A DNA stretch of 64,000 nt from Hymenopus coronatus (taxonomy: Eukaryota > Arthropoda > Insecta > Mantodea > Hymenopodidae), in NCBI GenBank assembly GCA_030762935.1, contig CM060899.1, positions 60,686,501-60,750,500 on the forward strand. The letters run 5' to 3'. The notes beneath the pieces are model-generated. The model was not told the DNA's origin and searched no databases. It was given only the letters and a program-made list of their open reading frames with translations. Position 1 is the stretch's first letter, and each line of letters begins with the position of its first letter. Below, piece by piece: positions 21,964 to 32,905 of the stretch. Made by a program: the position numbers and the translations under genes.

Positions 21964-24900
21964 GTAAGTAAATCGTCTTTAAAATATACGAATTATGTAA
22001 CCTGTCTCAAAACCAGCGTATTTATCCATTTCAAACGCAATGTGGTTGCTTAAATTAAACTTGCCTGTTCTAAATTTCTTCTTGGAATGAGCGACACGAA
22101 AACGTGCCACACTACACATTTATTGGAATTATCATCTCATTTGATTTATTGGAGATATAGTGTTGATAACATATCAGCTAGGGATATCATTTAAGCGCAT
22201 ACATTTGTTTATCTTTTAGTTATCAAAAAATGAGATAAATTAAATTTGAGTAAAGCTATACAATGGTTGTATCACATATACACTCACAACGCTCTTAAGT
22301 AGTTTAAGTGGTGGGTAAAACTTCTACTGGCGATCCATATTAAAAAATGTTGAAAACATTTAAGTTGTTCAGAAGTGAAACTTGCTGGATTGCCACAGTT
22401 TTACTTCTTGGAATTATTGGGGTTTGGGTTTAACAGATACCCCGGCGTCGTTCCGCAGTAGCGACCTTGGGCTGCGCTTTGCGGCTTAGGGCTCTAGACG
22501 TTTATTACAGACTACTAACTACAAACCGGCTCTAATGATGAATAACAAAAGTTTCAAATGTAGATCACTTATTGAAGTAATGCCAAGTGCTGAAACCAAT
22601 TAAATATTTGACTATGACAAAAACGGTAATTTTGCGCAACGGCTCTAGGTAAATATTATTCCATCTACTAGGTGAAGTACCAACATCAGAATACTGTAGC
22701 CGCTTGGTGCTCTCTTTTAACACATTGCTACATAGCGGATGCCAGTTTTTGCCTAGTTTTTGTGTCTCTTCTTTCCTATTAAAGGTTTTGGGATGTTAAT
22801 AAATTTCTATTGCTTCATGTTGTTGCATCCGCTACTTGAGAACATTAAACAGTACAAACCCAATGAGGTCATCTGAACCAATCAGGAATCAAAAGCACCA
22901 GAGTGGCTAATCCCCTCCCTCCACCTGCCCCGTACATGCAGCTCCAGCTGGACTAATTGTGTGAGAGCAGGCTGAGTATAAATACTGCCGCTATTTCAGC
23001 CAATGAGTCAGTTGCGACTAAACCTTCACCGAGAAGACTAAGACCACACCACTGAAGATGTTCACCGCAGTCGTGAACGAAACGTCTGGACCTGAAAACT
23101 CCAGCAGACCACTGCTTCTCAGCCCAGAAAATTCTTCTAGTTATAATTTGGACTCTGGCCGTGAAAGCTTAGACTACTATTTGGATATTATTTTACATTC
23201 GATCAGTAAATACTAAAATCCATGTCATAACTGTTTTCATACTGTACATGTGTAAAGAAGGAAATCACTCAGAGTCAACCTGTATATATGTAACAATTTG
23301 TATGTTGTACATAATTAATGATCCAAATGTCTTGTATGTAAATTTTGTTCTCGGGAAACATTACTGTTTACTGCTCTACCGTGCATTCTTATCAATGACT
23401 TGTTTGGATGTGGTGAGATGGTCGGTTGCTACCTGTATTACGGGACGGCAAATGGTACCAGCTTACTAGCTCTGCTGATGATATATGGAATGTGATGCTG
23501 GGAGAACCCACAGAAAACCCATTATGCCGTTTTGCCCACTACATATCTCACATTTGGCCGTTTGGGAACGAACCCGAGCTGCTTAGGTGAGAAGCGAATA
23601 GTCTAACCATTCTGCCAAGGTGCAGCCACTTGGATATGCTATGATCCTCGTGGCTGCTGACCCAAGGCATTGACTTGTAAATTCTAAAAATCTGATGTGT
23701 TTCATAAACATGGCTTTGTCTACTTCTCTGTAACAAATTACTGTTATTAAGCTTGTTCTTCTATCCGCTTCTTGCTATTCAACATAAACTCCAGCAGAAA
23801 CATTCTTATTACTTAGTTCCTTATAAGTAGAAGGGAAATAAAGGAATACACTAGACTAAACCAAGTCACATAATTTAAAATGTGGTTGTGTGGGATTGAA
23901 ATCCATTTCTTTTCATGACACGGAGTTGGACAAAATCTAATATGAGAAAAGTATTTTAAAGCTGTAACCAATAACAAGGAATATCCCTAAAATGGTTAAC
24001 TCCAGCAGAAATTTGTATATGACATACAATAGGTGTTTAAGAGCTTTATATTTTTCATGTAGGAAGTTTTTGTCTCTCTTTTACGATTTACTAGTTATGC
24101 AAAATAGAAAAAAAATTCATCCAGAATAAACAGGTCTTTAGAGGCTGTTCACAGGAAATTTAAGAGATACAATTTATTTGCCATGTAAATAAATACCTTA
24201 AATATAAGAGATTTTAATCAAAATCGTTACAGCCCTTTTTTGAGAAAACCAAAATGTTCGAGATTTTTCCATGTAAATGGTGAATTATCTTGAAAATCTT
24301 TGTGTCGCATTCTTGGAAGATACCGAACTTAAATATCAAGTTTCATATTTAACTGACATTTTGTTTTTGAGCTATGCTGCCCACATACAGAAAGACCGAC
24401 ACAAATACACTGACCTTTTTCTAAAAATACTTTTTCTGAATTCAGGAGCTCCCAAAATATGTATTTCCAGTGAAATCTCTGGATCAAATTTTTGAGTGTA
24501 ATACAATAGCGTCTCTATACACTATGTACATAGTACGTGTAGAGAAAGTAAAAATAGAAGAGTAATTTGAGAAAGAAGAAGTAAACAAAACATACAGTAA
24601 TGATTTGAAAAAAAAAAAATCTAGTGTATTCAATTCGCATGATTTTCTCTATATCTCTGTTACAAATTATTGTTAAAAAGATTATCCTATCCACTTCATG
24701 TTAATCAAGATAAACATTAGTAGAAATAGTCTTATTACTTGCTTCCTTTTAAGTAGAAGGGAAATAAGGAAGTATACTAGGCTAAAACGATAATCAAATC
24801 TCTTAAAAGCTGTTACTATGTGATTGAAACTCATTTCTTTGCACAGTCAAGAATATTGACAAATTCTTGTATGAGTAAAGTTTTAAGTTTTTTCAAACTA

Positions 24901-27900
24901 AAACCAATAAAGAAAATTCTAGGAAATGATCAACTCCACGAAAAAAATGTATCTGAAATAAATTGTGTGTATTAATGGGATCTACATTTTATGTGTAGTA
25001 AGTTTTTGTCTATCTCTTATGGTTTACCAGTTATGCAAAAGTCATCCAGAATGAAGAGCTCTTCGGAGGCTATTCCCAGAAAATTAAAGATATACATTTT
25101 CTTCATCATATAAATATTTTCAATATACAGTATTTTAATCAAGAATGTTAGAGCCATTTTTGAGAAAATAAAGTTTTTTGAAATGTTTTAAATGTAAAGG
25201 GTAGTTTTGGGTGGTGGAATTTTCCTCAATATCTTTGTGTCGCATCCTTGTAATTTAAATACCAAATTTGGTATTTAAATTACACAGGACATTTTTCTAA
25301 AAATGCCTTTGTTATCTTCAGGGATCTCAAAATGTATATTCCCAGTGAAATTAGGTATAAAATTTTTGGGTGGAATACAATGCCTTCTCTATCCACTATG
25401 TACATTGTACATACAGGCTAGAGAAAATAAAAATCTCAATTTCCTTCTTTTGCAGTAATTTTCTTTAAATAATACTAAAATTAGCTCCTTATCCTGATAA
25501 ATATTGTTAAAACAAAAATTGTTATTAAAAAAACTAAGTAATCAATTAGGAAAAGCTTGCTAAATTAATAAATAAACTCCTGTTGTAATTGGAATGTTCG
25601 TTGTTATTTGGTTAATACAGAATAGCACTGAGTGGCTAACTACTTAATTTTCATAACATTAATTGTTAAACTGATATTAAGGGAACTGTAGAAATAATCT
25701 GCAGATTTGTTGAAAATTCTGTATTGTTCTTCAACCAGGTGCGGCCATGCCATTTGTATGAAGAGGAGTATAGCGATTGTACAAGCATAAAGGGCCGCTT
25801 CCATCAGTACTTTATTCATGGTGAATTTACAGACTGCACACAATGGAAAAGAGACCACGATAACTGTTTAAGATGGGAAAAATCACAAAACACAAAAGCT
25901 CTGGTAAGTTTTAAAATCCTCTATTATTCTGACCTATTGCCTCTTTTCAGAGGTATACCTCTATTTTGTAGAACTTTTTCCCACTTCTCTGTCACATTAA
26001 TCACCTCTTATTGACTGATGTTGGAAATAAATTGTTATGCAATACAAAATAGTTCTGCATTTAACTAATAACTACCTTTATACAGTGGAATCTTTTTAAT
26101 GTGAAATCAAGGGTGAATTTAATTAACCTGATGTCTTCCATTCATTTGACTTTCTCTACATCTTGGTAACAAATTACTTTTTTATTTATTTATTTTTGTC
26201 ATATCGGACAATGAATGAAATGATGCTCAAATGATCTCGGGGTCCATGGGGCTTAAAGTTACTCGACATTCGTCTTCTCAGGATAAGGGAAAACCCCAAA
26301 AGAAACCTTATCTGGGCAACTCACCCTAAGCAAGATTCGAACTCACAACCTTTTGAATGTGAAGCAGACACGCTACCCAGACAGGCAACAAATTATTGTT
26401 AAAAGGCTTATTATTCTATATACTTTATGATAATCAAGATAAACAGTAGAAACAGTCTTTAATACTTGCTAGGCTAAGACAATAGTTAAATCTTTTAAAT
26501 GCTGGTTGCCATGTGGTTCAAATCCGTTTCTTTGGAGTTGACAGATTTCTGTATGTGGAAAGTATAAGCATCTTATAAACTGAAACCAATAACAAGAAAT
26601 ATCTCAAAAATGGTCAACTCCATGAAAAAAAAAAGCATATGACTTAAATTGTGTGTTTTATAAGATGTACACTTTTTGTGTAGTAAGTTTTTGCCCATCC
26701 CTTATGCTTTACCAGTTATGCAAAATTCATGCAGAATAAATGAGCCTTCAGAGGCTATTCCCAGAACATTCAAGATATATATTATTTGTCATGTAAATAT
26801 CTTTAATAAGTAGCATTTTAAAAAAAATTGTTAGAGCCATTTTTGCGAAAGTCAAAATTCTTTTCATGGTAGTTTGGGGTGGGTGGATTTTCTTCAAAAT
26901 CTTCATGTTGCATCCCTGGAAGATACTAAACTTAAATACCAAGCTTGGTAGTTTACTGACTTTTCATTTTTGAATTATTGGGTTCACACACGCACGCACA
27001 CATTTTTTTCTGAAAAGCCTTTTTTTTTTTTTTTTTTTTTTTAATACAGGGTAATACGTGTATTTTCAGTGAAATCTCTGCATTTTATTTTTGGGTGGAG
27101 TACAATACTTTCTCTACCTAAGTACCATTTACTATGTAGAGAAAATAAAAATTGAATGTATCCAAACTTCAAATTAAGAAATATGCTTTTAAATATAGAG
27201 AGCATACCGTTAAATAAATCCATTTTATACAAATAAATAACTTGCAGTGCAACTCATTCATTAATTTCCATATGTTATTCATGAAATGTGTTGTAATACC
27301 AGATGATCCAAGACCATTTGAACGGGCTGTACTGTGTTTTGCCTGTCCGTACCCTCAGTGCTCATAAAAAGACGTGAATGAAACCATTCAACATTTTTAA
27401 ATCTACTTTTAAAGGCTTTACTTAACAATGTTATTTAGGGAATTGCTGAAACTGGCCATTGCCATTGTCCATACATTTTTGTCACCTCTTTAGGAAACTA
27501 TCATCACTTGTCGCAGTTCATATTGAGAAATGCTGGCAATTTCCTGGCAAATATTTTAATTCTTCCAGGGTGTGTAAATACAGCACTGTATGTAATGTTT
27601 CTGTGTGTGCAATGGAAAACACTGCACAGTGGTTTGGATGTTTTGGGGTCTCAATTTTTTTCTAGTTCAACAGCTGATGCCCGCACATATGCGAATACAA
27701 TTTTACCTCCTGTTTTTACAGAATTAACAGACAGGGAGGGTGATTTTGCTTTTTTTCTACAAGACTCTGCAACAGCTCATACAGCCAATCTTTCGATGAG
27801 AACAATTAAAATTGTGTTTCAGGACAAAATTATTATTAGAGATTTATTGCCCCCTCAGTCCCCCGACCTAACCCCCTGTGATTTCTATTTTTTGGGGTAA

Positions 27901-30333
27901 CTTAAAGCTTAGTGTACAAGACAAACCCACACACCCTGGAAGAATTAAAACAAAATATCTGCCAGGAATTTGCCAGCATTTCTCAACATGAACTACAGCG
28001 AGTGATGGATACTTTCCTAAAGAGTTGCCAAAAATTGTATAGACAACAGCAGTGGCCAGTTTCAGCATCTCATTTAATAGCATTAGTAAGTAAAGTTTTT
28101 AAAAGTAGTTTTAAAAATGTTGCATGGTTTCATCTGCACCTTTCTATCATAGTAGCAGACGGCATTGAGCGCCAAAGGCACGGACAGGCAAAACACTGTG
28201 CAGCAGATTTGGACATTTTTGGATCACTGGTAGTATGACATAATATTTAAGCAATCCAGCAGAAAAATTCACAAAAGCTATCAGTAGAAAATAATATACA
28301 AGGTGTATATAAATGAATGTCGGGGTTTTAACTCTTTTTAATATTTATTACATTCAACTTACAGTTATGAATGATATGTCAAATGAAAAAGCAACTCAAA
28401 CGGTTTTACCAAGAAGCTTATAAATGTTTAATGTGACTACCCTTTGTCACACGGCACACATCAAGTCTATAGCCAAGTTCTTCCCAAACATTGATAAGTG
28501 TGTATTCAGTAATTGTAGCAACAGCTGCTTCAATCCGGTTTCTTAATTCAGGGAGGTCAGCTGGTAGCGGAGGCACGTACACACGATCCTTGATGAAGCC
28601 CCAAAGGTAAAAATCGCATGACGTTAGGTCAGGAGAACGTGGAGGCCATGCATAGCAAGCCCTGTCATTGGGGCCCTTGCGGCCTATCCAGCGCTCGGGT
28701 ACAGTGACGTTCAACCAATCGCGTACTTCATTATGCCAGTGAGGTGGCACACCATCCTGCTGGAAAATGAAGTTCTCTGGCTCATTTTCTTCCAACTGAG
28801 GGAAGAGCCGTTGCTCTAGTGTATCAAGGTAAGGTAGGTTCACCAAAAATGAAAGGGCCATAAACTTTTTGCCGGGGTACGGCACAAAAAACATTCACTT
28901 TAGGGGAATCTCGTTGCATTTGTACCATCTCGTGAGGATTTTCTGAGCCCCAGATGCGCACATTATGAGTGTTAACGTGTCCACTAAGGTGAAAGGTCGA
29001 TTCATCACTGAAGACAACATGATCTACAAAATTGTCATGAAACAACATGTCATTTGCGAATTTGGCATGTAATCCGTGGTATGTCGGCTTTAGAGCCTGC
29101 AATAACTGTAAACGGTAAGGACGTAGCTGTAAGCGTTTTCTTACAACTTTCCAAACAGTCGACACAGGAACCTGTAATTCACGACTAGCCTTCCGGACTG
29201 ATTTCGTTGGGCTACGAGTGAACGAGTCCCTCACTCGCTCAACAGTCTCTTCAATTACTCCTGGTCGTGCCGTGCTCTTCCCTTTACAAAGGCAGCCGGT
29301 ATCTTCAAACTGATTATACCATCTACGAATGTTTTTATCACTAGGAGGATCACAACTGAACTTACTACGGAACACACGTTGCACAGTAACTACAAATTCG
29401 GTCTTTGCAAACTGCAAAACACAAAATGCTTTCTGTTTACTAGTTGCCATCATTGCTACTAGCGCTGTCTAGCGGATTGTAGCAAAAACATTGCACGCAC
29501 ATGCACACTTGTGCCAACAAACAAAACTGTTTGAGTTGGTTTTTCATTTGACATATCATTTATAACTGTAAGTTGAATGTAATAAATATTATAAAGAGTT
29601 AAAACCCCGATATTCATTTATGTACACCCTGTACTCTTCATATACAGTACTATATACTGATTAATGGTGATTAAATACATAAGTGAATGTGTGTAATTTT
29701 AGTTTGTTTTGTTGTGTTTAGTTTTGTGTGATAGACAAAATCAATTTCATACAGATTGGAACAAGTTATCTTTTACATTTGGTTGAGCTTCAATTTTTTT
29801 GCAAAGTGCATGTAGCCATTAACACACAATAAAGGGCTGGGAGGGAAGTGTGTAATTTCCAAGAATATAGACAGCAGGTAAAAAAAAGGAGTCAAACCTG
29901 GCAAGTTAAATCTCACAGACTGTTGAAATTTAGAAAATCAAAGGAAAATCTTAAGACAAAAAGATCAATTTTGGAGTTATCATTGACCAAATGGCACAGA
30001 ATTTGAGTACAGTGACATATACAAACTATAGTAGCTGGAATTAAGATAGTTTGAATTTGGCACCTTACGTTGATTACAAGTTAATGATGTTTCTGTCATT
30101 ACTTCCAGAAAGAATTAGTTGAAAGCGAGAAAGAGCGCAGAAGACAGAGATTGGAAGCTCACTACAACAATGATATATGGAAGAAAAGAGATGCACCACC
30201 AGAAGACTGGAACAAACCTTTGCCAGAAAAGTTTCAAAAACAGTATGAGCACACTTACCTAGAGTTAAGGGCAAAAGAACTTGCTGGCGAGAAAGAGCCA
30301 GAACTTAAAAGAACTTTATGTGTATTGTCATAG
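21916..30333 (+). CDS. UPF0545 / C22orf39 (PANTS-like) twin-CX9C protein gene, three exons
   Basis: Exons 21916-21963, 25739-25903 and 30109-30333 join in phase 0 with GT-AG introns and give 145 codons plus stop TAG. Cysteines at residues 20, 30, 49 and 59 form two CX9C pairs, flanking the conserved RFHQYFIHGE segment (36-45) with TQWKRDHDNC after it. A highly charged helical tail (72 onward) contains the DAPPEDWNKPLP motif typical of this family. Known: the vertebrate homologue C22orf39 is a small conserved protein reported as PANTS, a synaptic plasticity regulator. A role in this organism is inference. Intron 1 (21964-25738) and intron 2 (25904-30108) carry repeats, including two DNA transposons in intron 2. 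Confidence 0.92.
22430..22510 (+). repeat. GC-rich box shared with repeat F
   Basis: ttgggctgcgctttgcggct followed by tagggctct matches, in the opposite orientation, the agccgcaatgtgtagcc and gagggccctaagctgcaaag boxes of repeat F. Confidence 0.3.
22830..23200 (+). mobile_element. Possible Penelope-like element terminal fragment
   Basis: No coding sequence, but gtataaatactgccgc, then CTGAAGATGTTCACCGCAG and GTGAACGAAACGTCTGG, resembles the conserved untranslated ends of Penelope-like elements. It lies in intron 1 of the UPF0545 gene, with higher G+C than its surroundings. Confidence 0.4.
23052..23083 (+). other. Hammerhead-core-like motif with perfect stem II
   Basis: CTGAAGA (23052-23058, matches CUGANGA), one extra T, stem GTTCAC (23060-23065) with GTGAAC (23073-23078) and then GAAAC (23079-23083). 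The extra T before the stem is atypical, so activity is uncertain. Confidence 0.4.
23470..23635 (-). repeat. SINE B, copy 4
   Basis: Reversed: ggctgcaccttggcagaatg, gttcgttcccaaacggccaa, tgtgagatatgtagtgggca, ggttttctgtgggttctccc. Confidence 0.6.
23689..24554 (+). repeat. HINE-like copy, full length, end type I
   Basis: aatctgatgtgtttcataaa to tacactatgtacatagtacg and tgtagagaaagtaaaaa. Includes a cacatacagaaagaccgaca stretch at the microsatellite position. Confidence 0.9.
24616..25432 (+). repeat. HINE-like copy, full length
   Basis: aatctagtgtattcaattcg, 5' subterminal attttctctatatctctg, 3' tgtacattgtacatacaggc then tagagaaaataaaaa. The CA tract is deleted. Confidence 0.85.
25739..25903 (+). 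CDS. UPF0545 exon 2
   Basis: Acceptor ttcttcaaccag precedes GTGCGGCCATGC and donor gtaagt follows CTG at 25903. It holds all four CX9C cysteines and the HGE motif. Confidence 0.92.
26128..27148 (+). repeat. HINE-like copy interrupted by SINE C
   Basis: Starts cctgatgtcttccattcatt; SINE C (26181-26387) sits between duplicated aacaaattactt / aacaaattattg; ends tactatgtagagaaaataaa. Contains a 26-nt T run. Confidence 0.85.
26181..26387 (-). repeat. SINE C, copy 2, with target duplication
   Basis: Reversed: gcctgtctgggtagcgtgtc, gttgtgagttcgaatcttgc (B box), cgaatgtcgagtaactttaa, A-rich tail. Flanked by about 10-12 bp of duplicated aacaaattatt from the host copy. Confidence 0.85.
27299..28230 (+). 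mobile_element. mariner-like element with both ends from the same terminus (snap-back form)
   Basis: Flanked by TA on both sides. It starts CCAGATGATCC and ends GGATCACTGG. The left ~281 bp (27299-27579) is an inverted copy of the right ~302 bp (27929-28230), including transposase C-terminal coding sequence, so the true 5' half is missing. Between the arms the plus strand reads FFLQDSATAHTANLSMR (second catalytic Asp) and PPQSPDLTPCDFYF (third), then after a stop SVQDKPTH, HTLEELKQNICQEF and HELQRVMDTFL. The gap between those Asp residues is 38 by my count. Non-autonomous. In UPF0545 intron 2. Confidence 0.8.
28299..29631 (-). mobile_element. Tc1/mariner-superfamily element, near full length, long TIRs
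   Basis: 1333 bp between TA target duplications, with inverted repeats of about 108 bp (28299-28407 and 29524-29631) differing at only a few positions. It starts CAAGGTGTATATAAATGAAT and the other end, reversed, CAGGGTGTACATAAATGAAT. It encodes one transposase broken by a frameshift. High TIR identity suggests recent insertion. In UPF0545 intron 2. Confidence 0.92.
28418..29453 (-). pseudogene. Tc1/mariner transposase with one frameshift
   Basis: Frame 1 (29453-28824, 209 residues) has HTH blocks, an ARPG motif (62-65), VSTVWKVVRKRL and VVFSDESTFHLSG with catalytic Asp150, to VYGPFIFGEP. Frame 2 (28894-28418) continues from YLDTLEQRLFPQLEE to FIFQQDGVPPHWH (second Asp), WPPRSPDLTSCDFYLWG (third) and LPELRNRIEAAV. 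One indel at about 28825-28860 joins them. Residues between second Asp and the CD of SCDFY number 46, or 41 to the Asp of SPD. It is otherwise well preserved. Confidence 0.9.
29634..30108. other. UPF0545 intron 2 tail, no element recognised
   Basis: A/T-rich intronic sequence ending in the exon 3 acceptor. No ORF or repeat recognised. Confidence 0.4.
30109..30333 (+). CDS. UPF0545 exon 3
   Basis: Acceptor acttccag precedes AAAGAATTAGTT. The exon encodes the charged tail with DAPPEDWNKPLP and ends at TAG 30331-30333. Confidence 0.9.
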   Translation, partial: KELVESEKERRRQRLEAHYNNDIWKKRDAPPEDWNKPLPEKFQKQYEHTYLELRAKELAGEKEPELKRTLCVLS

Positions 30334-30405
30334 TGAAATATACTGAAATTAGGCATGCAGTAGTTGTGTGTTAAAAATGTTTCCTCGCTGTGTGTAGGAT
30401 ATAAT

Positions 30406-30411
30406 AATAAA
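30406..30411 (+). terminator. UPF0545 polyadenylation signal
   Basis: AATAAA 73 bp after the stop codon, within ataataataaata. Confidence 0.6.
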
Positions 30412-30669
30412 TATATTTATATTGGATGTTATATTAGATTTATAAACCCATCCTTCTGAACAATGACTTATAGCTTTTGCTGACTCCTGGATTTTCTTTC
30501 ATAACATGTTAACTAAGGTTAGGTCACTGGAGTCCAATATCGCTCCTTCCTTATGTAGCATTATGTTTGTGCCTGTTTTTTTTTACCTAACTTATGAAAG
30601 TCACATAAACTGCAATTTTAAAAATTTTTAAAAGTATGGAATGATTTGTTGAAATCTCTATTAAAAAAA

Positions 30670-31543
30670 TCTGATGTGTTACACTCACATGACTTTCTCT
30701 AGCTGTGCTACAAACTTCATACATAAGATTCTTCTTCTCTCTGCACCTTGCTAATTGTGGTACTCATTAGCACAATGTTCTTATTATTTAGTTCCGTATA
30801 AGTAGGAAGAAAATAAGGGAATACACTAGGCTAAACCAATAGTCAAATGTTTTAAAAGCTGTCGTTATGCGATTGTCATCACAAATCACTTCTTTTCTTG
30901 GCCAAGAGTAGAACAAAAGAAAAACGGACACTCCTGTCTGAGAAAAGTATAAGTACTTTACAATTGAAACTAATGACAATGAATACCTCGAAAATGGTAA
31001 GCTCCACGAGAAAAATGTATATGGCTTAACTTGTGTATTTTAATAAGACTTACAATTTTTTGTATAGTAAGTTTTTGTCTATCTCTGGTTATGCCAAATT
31101 AAGCAGAATAAACAGGTCTTCAGAAGCTATTCCCAGAAAATTCAAGATATACATTTTATTTGTTAGGTAAATATCTTTAATATATGATATTTTAATCAAA
31201 ATGGTTAAGAGCCATTTTTAAGCAAATCAGAATTTTCGAAAAAAGTTCCATGTAAAGGGTAGTTTGGGGTGGGGGGATTTTTCTCAAAATCTTCATGTCG
31301 CATCCCTGGAAGATACTAAACTTAAATACCAAGTTTGGTATTTTAGCTACTTTTCGTTTTTGAGTTATCGTGTTCACAGACACACGGACACACACACACA
31401 CAGACCTTTTTCTGAAAATGCTTGTTTTGGATACAGGGGGTCCTAAAACATGTATTTCCGGTGAAATCTCGGTATCAAATTTTTGGGCGGAATACAATAC
31501 TTCCCTATCCCTATGTACATTGTACATATGGGGCTAGAGAAAG
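30670..31543 (+). repeat. HINE-like copy, full length, end type II
   Basis: tctgatgtgttacactcaca, ctctagctgtgctac at 5'; ccctatgtacattgtacata, ggggctagagaaagtaa at 3'. Contains cacacggacacacacacaca. Confidence 0.92.
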
Positions 31544-31582
31544 TAATATGTGATTATCTTGTACCACCCCTGTTTTTTATAG

Positions 31583-31800
31583 TGTTTAATGCCCAGTTTT
31601 ACTACTTTGGCACTGATGATAGATGTAATGAAGATGGAGCACCAGTGGAATATGACGACGGGGGAAACTGGGGAATCCAGAGAAAACCAGTCCCATGCCA
31701 CTTTATCCACCAGAAATCTCACATATGGTTGCTTAGGATTGAACCTGGGCCATGTAGGCAATAAGTGAGTGGCAATACCACCGCCTAGAGACTGGTACTG
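31583..31800 (-). repeat. SINE B, copy 5
   Basis: Reversed: gcggtggtattgccactcac, aggttcaatcctaagcaacc, gtgagatttctggtggataa, gtttcccccgtcgtcatatt, ending near gggcattaaacac. Confidence 0.65.
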
Positions 31801-31934
31801 TAATCATAAACATGGCTACAGTTTGGTACTGCCCTCAGTAGACCAGCAGACTATGCATTTTCTTCATTGGTGCCTGATAATTCCAGTTATTATCATGTGT
31901 ATATCATGCAGTTGGAATTTAGTTGAGTTAGCAC

Positions 31935-32115
31935 TGAGTAGGTTGGAAATAGTGAAATTAATGATCCCAGTGATAGTGAAACTGTAAGCAGTAATGACAG
32001 CATTGAGGACAAAAATTACTAATCAACAGATACCAGTGAATGAAATTCTGAAAATACACCTGAAGAAGGAACGATGGACGATGAATTAGAAGCAAACATT
32101 CTTATGGGATAAGTA
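31935..32115 (+). pseudogene. Acidic Ser-rich fragment, possibly the split piggyBac N-terminus
   Basis: Plus strand reads EINDPSDSETVSSNDSIEDK, with stops, then SENTPEEGTMDDELEANIL. Such Asp/Glu/Ser-rich leaders precede piggyBac transposases. If so, the HINE-like copy and the foldback at 32129-33758 inserted between it and 33805. Confidence 0.35.
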
Positions 32116-32128
32116 AAAATGCAATTTT

Positions 32129-32905
32129 TACTTCCTCTATACGTACTATGTACATAGTGTATAGAGAAGGTATTGCACTCCACTCAAAAATTTGATACTA
32201 AGATTTCACCGGAAATATATGTTTTAGGGTCCCCTGTATCCAAAAAAAGCATTTTCAGAAAAAGGTCCAAAAACAAAAAGTCTGTAAAATACCAAAGTTG
32301 GTATTTAAGTTTGACATCTTCCAGGGATGTGACACGAAAATTTTGAGCAAAATCCTCCCACACCAAACTACCCTTTACAGGGAACTTTTTTTGAAAATTC
32401 TGACTTTCTCAAAAATGGCTCTAACGATTATGATTAAAATGTTGTATTCTAAAGACATTTACATGACTAATAAAATGTATATTTTGAATTTTATGGGAAC
32501 AGCCTCTGAAGACTGCTTTATTCTGGATGAATTTTACAGAATTTTGCATAACTGCTAAACTGTAAGAGATGAACAAAAACTCACAACAGAAAAAATGTAG
32601 AGTACCTTAAAACACATAGTTTATCCTGTATACATTTTTTTCGTGGAGTTGATCGTTTTTGAGATACTCCTTGTTTTTTGGTTTCAGCTTTAAAAACATA
32701 CTTTTGTCATACAGGAATTTAACAATTGCAGTCCAAACAAACAAAGGAATTTCAGTCACGTAGCAACCAACTTTTGACTATCAATTTAACCAATAGTAGT
32801 CCCTTATTTTGCTTATACTTACAAGGAAGCATTAATAGGACTATTTCTGCTGATTTTTTCTCGATTAGTATGAAGTAAATAGAAGCACAAGCTTTTTAAC
32901 AGATT
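32129..32905 (-). repeat. HINE-like copy, start end truncated
   Basis: Reversed from tttttacttcctctatacgt (palindrome actatgtacatagt intact) to gaagtaaatagaagcacaag, then lost where the foldback begins. Confidence 0.85.

Noticed and set aside
27868..28083. Minus-strand ORF as a separate gene
   Set aside because: Antisense shadow of the mariner arm; its similarity to 27459-27600 is due to the inverted duplication.
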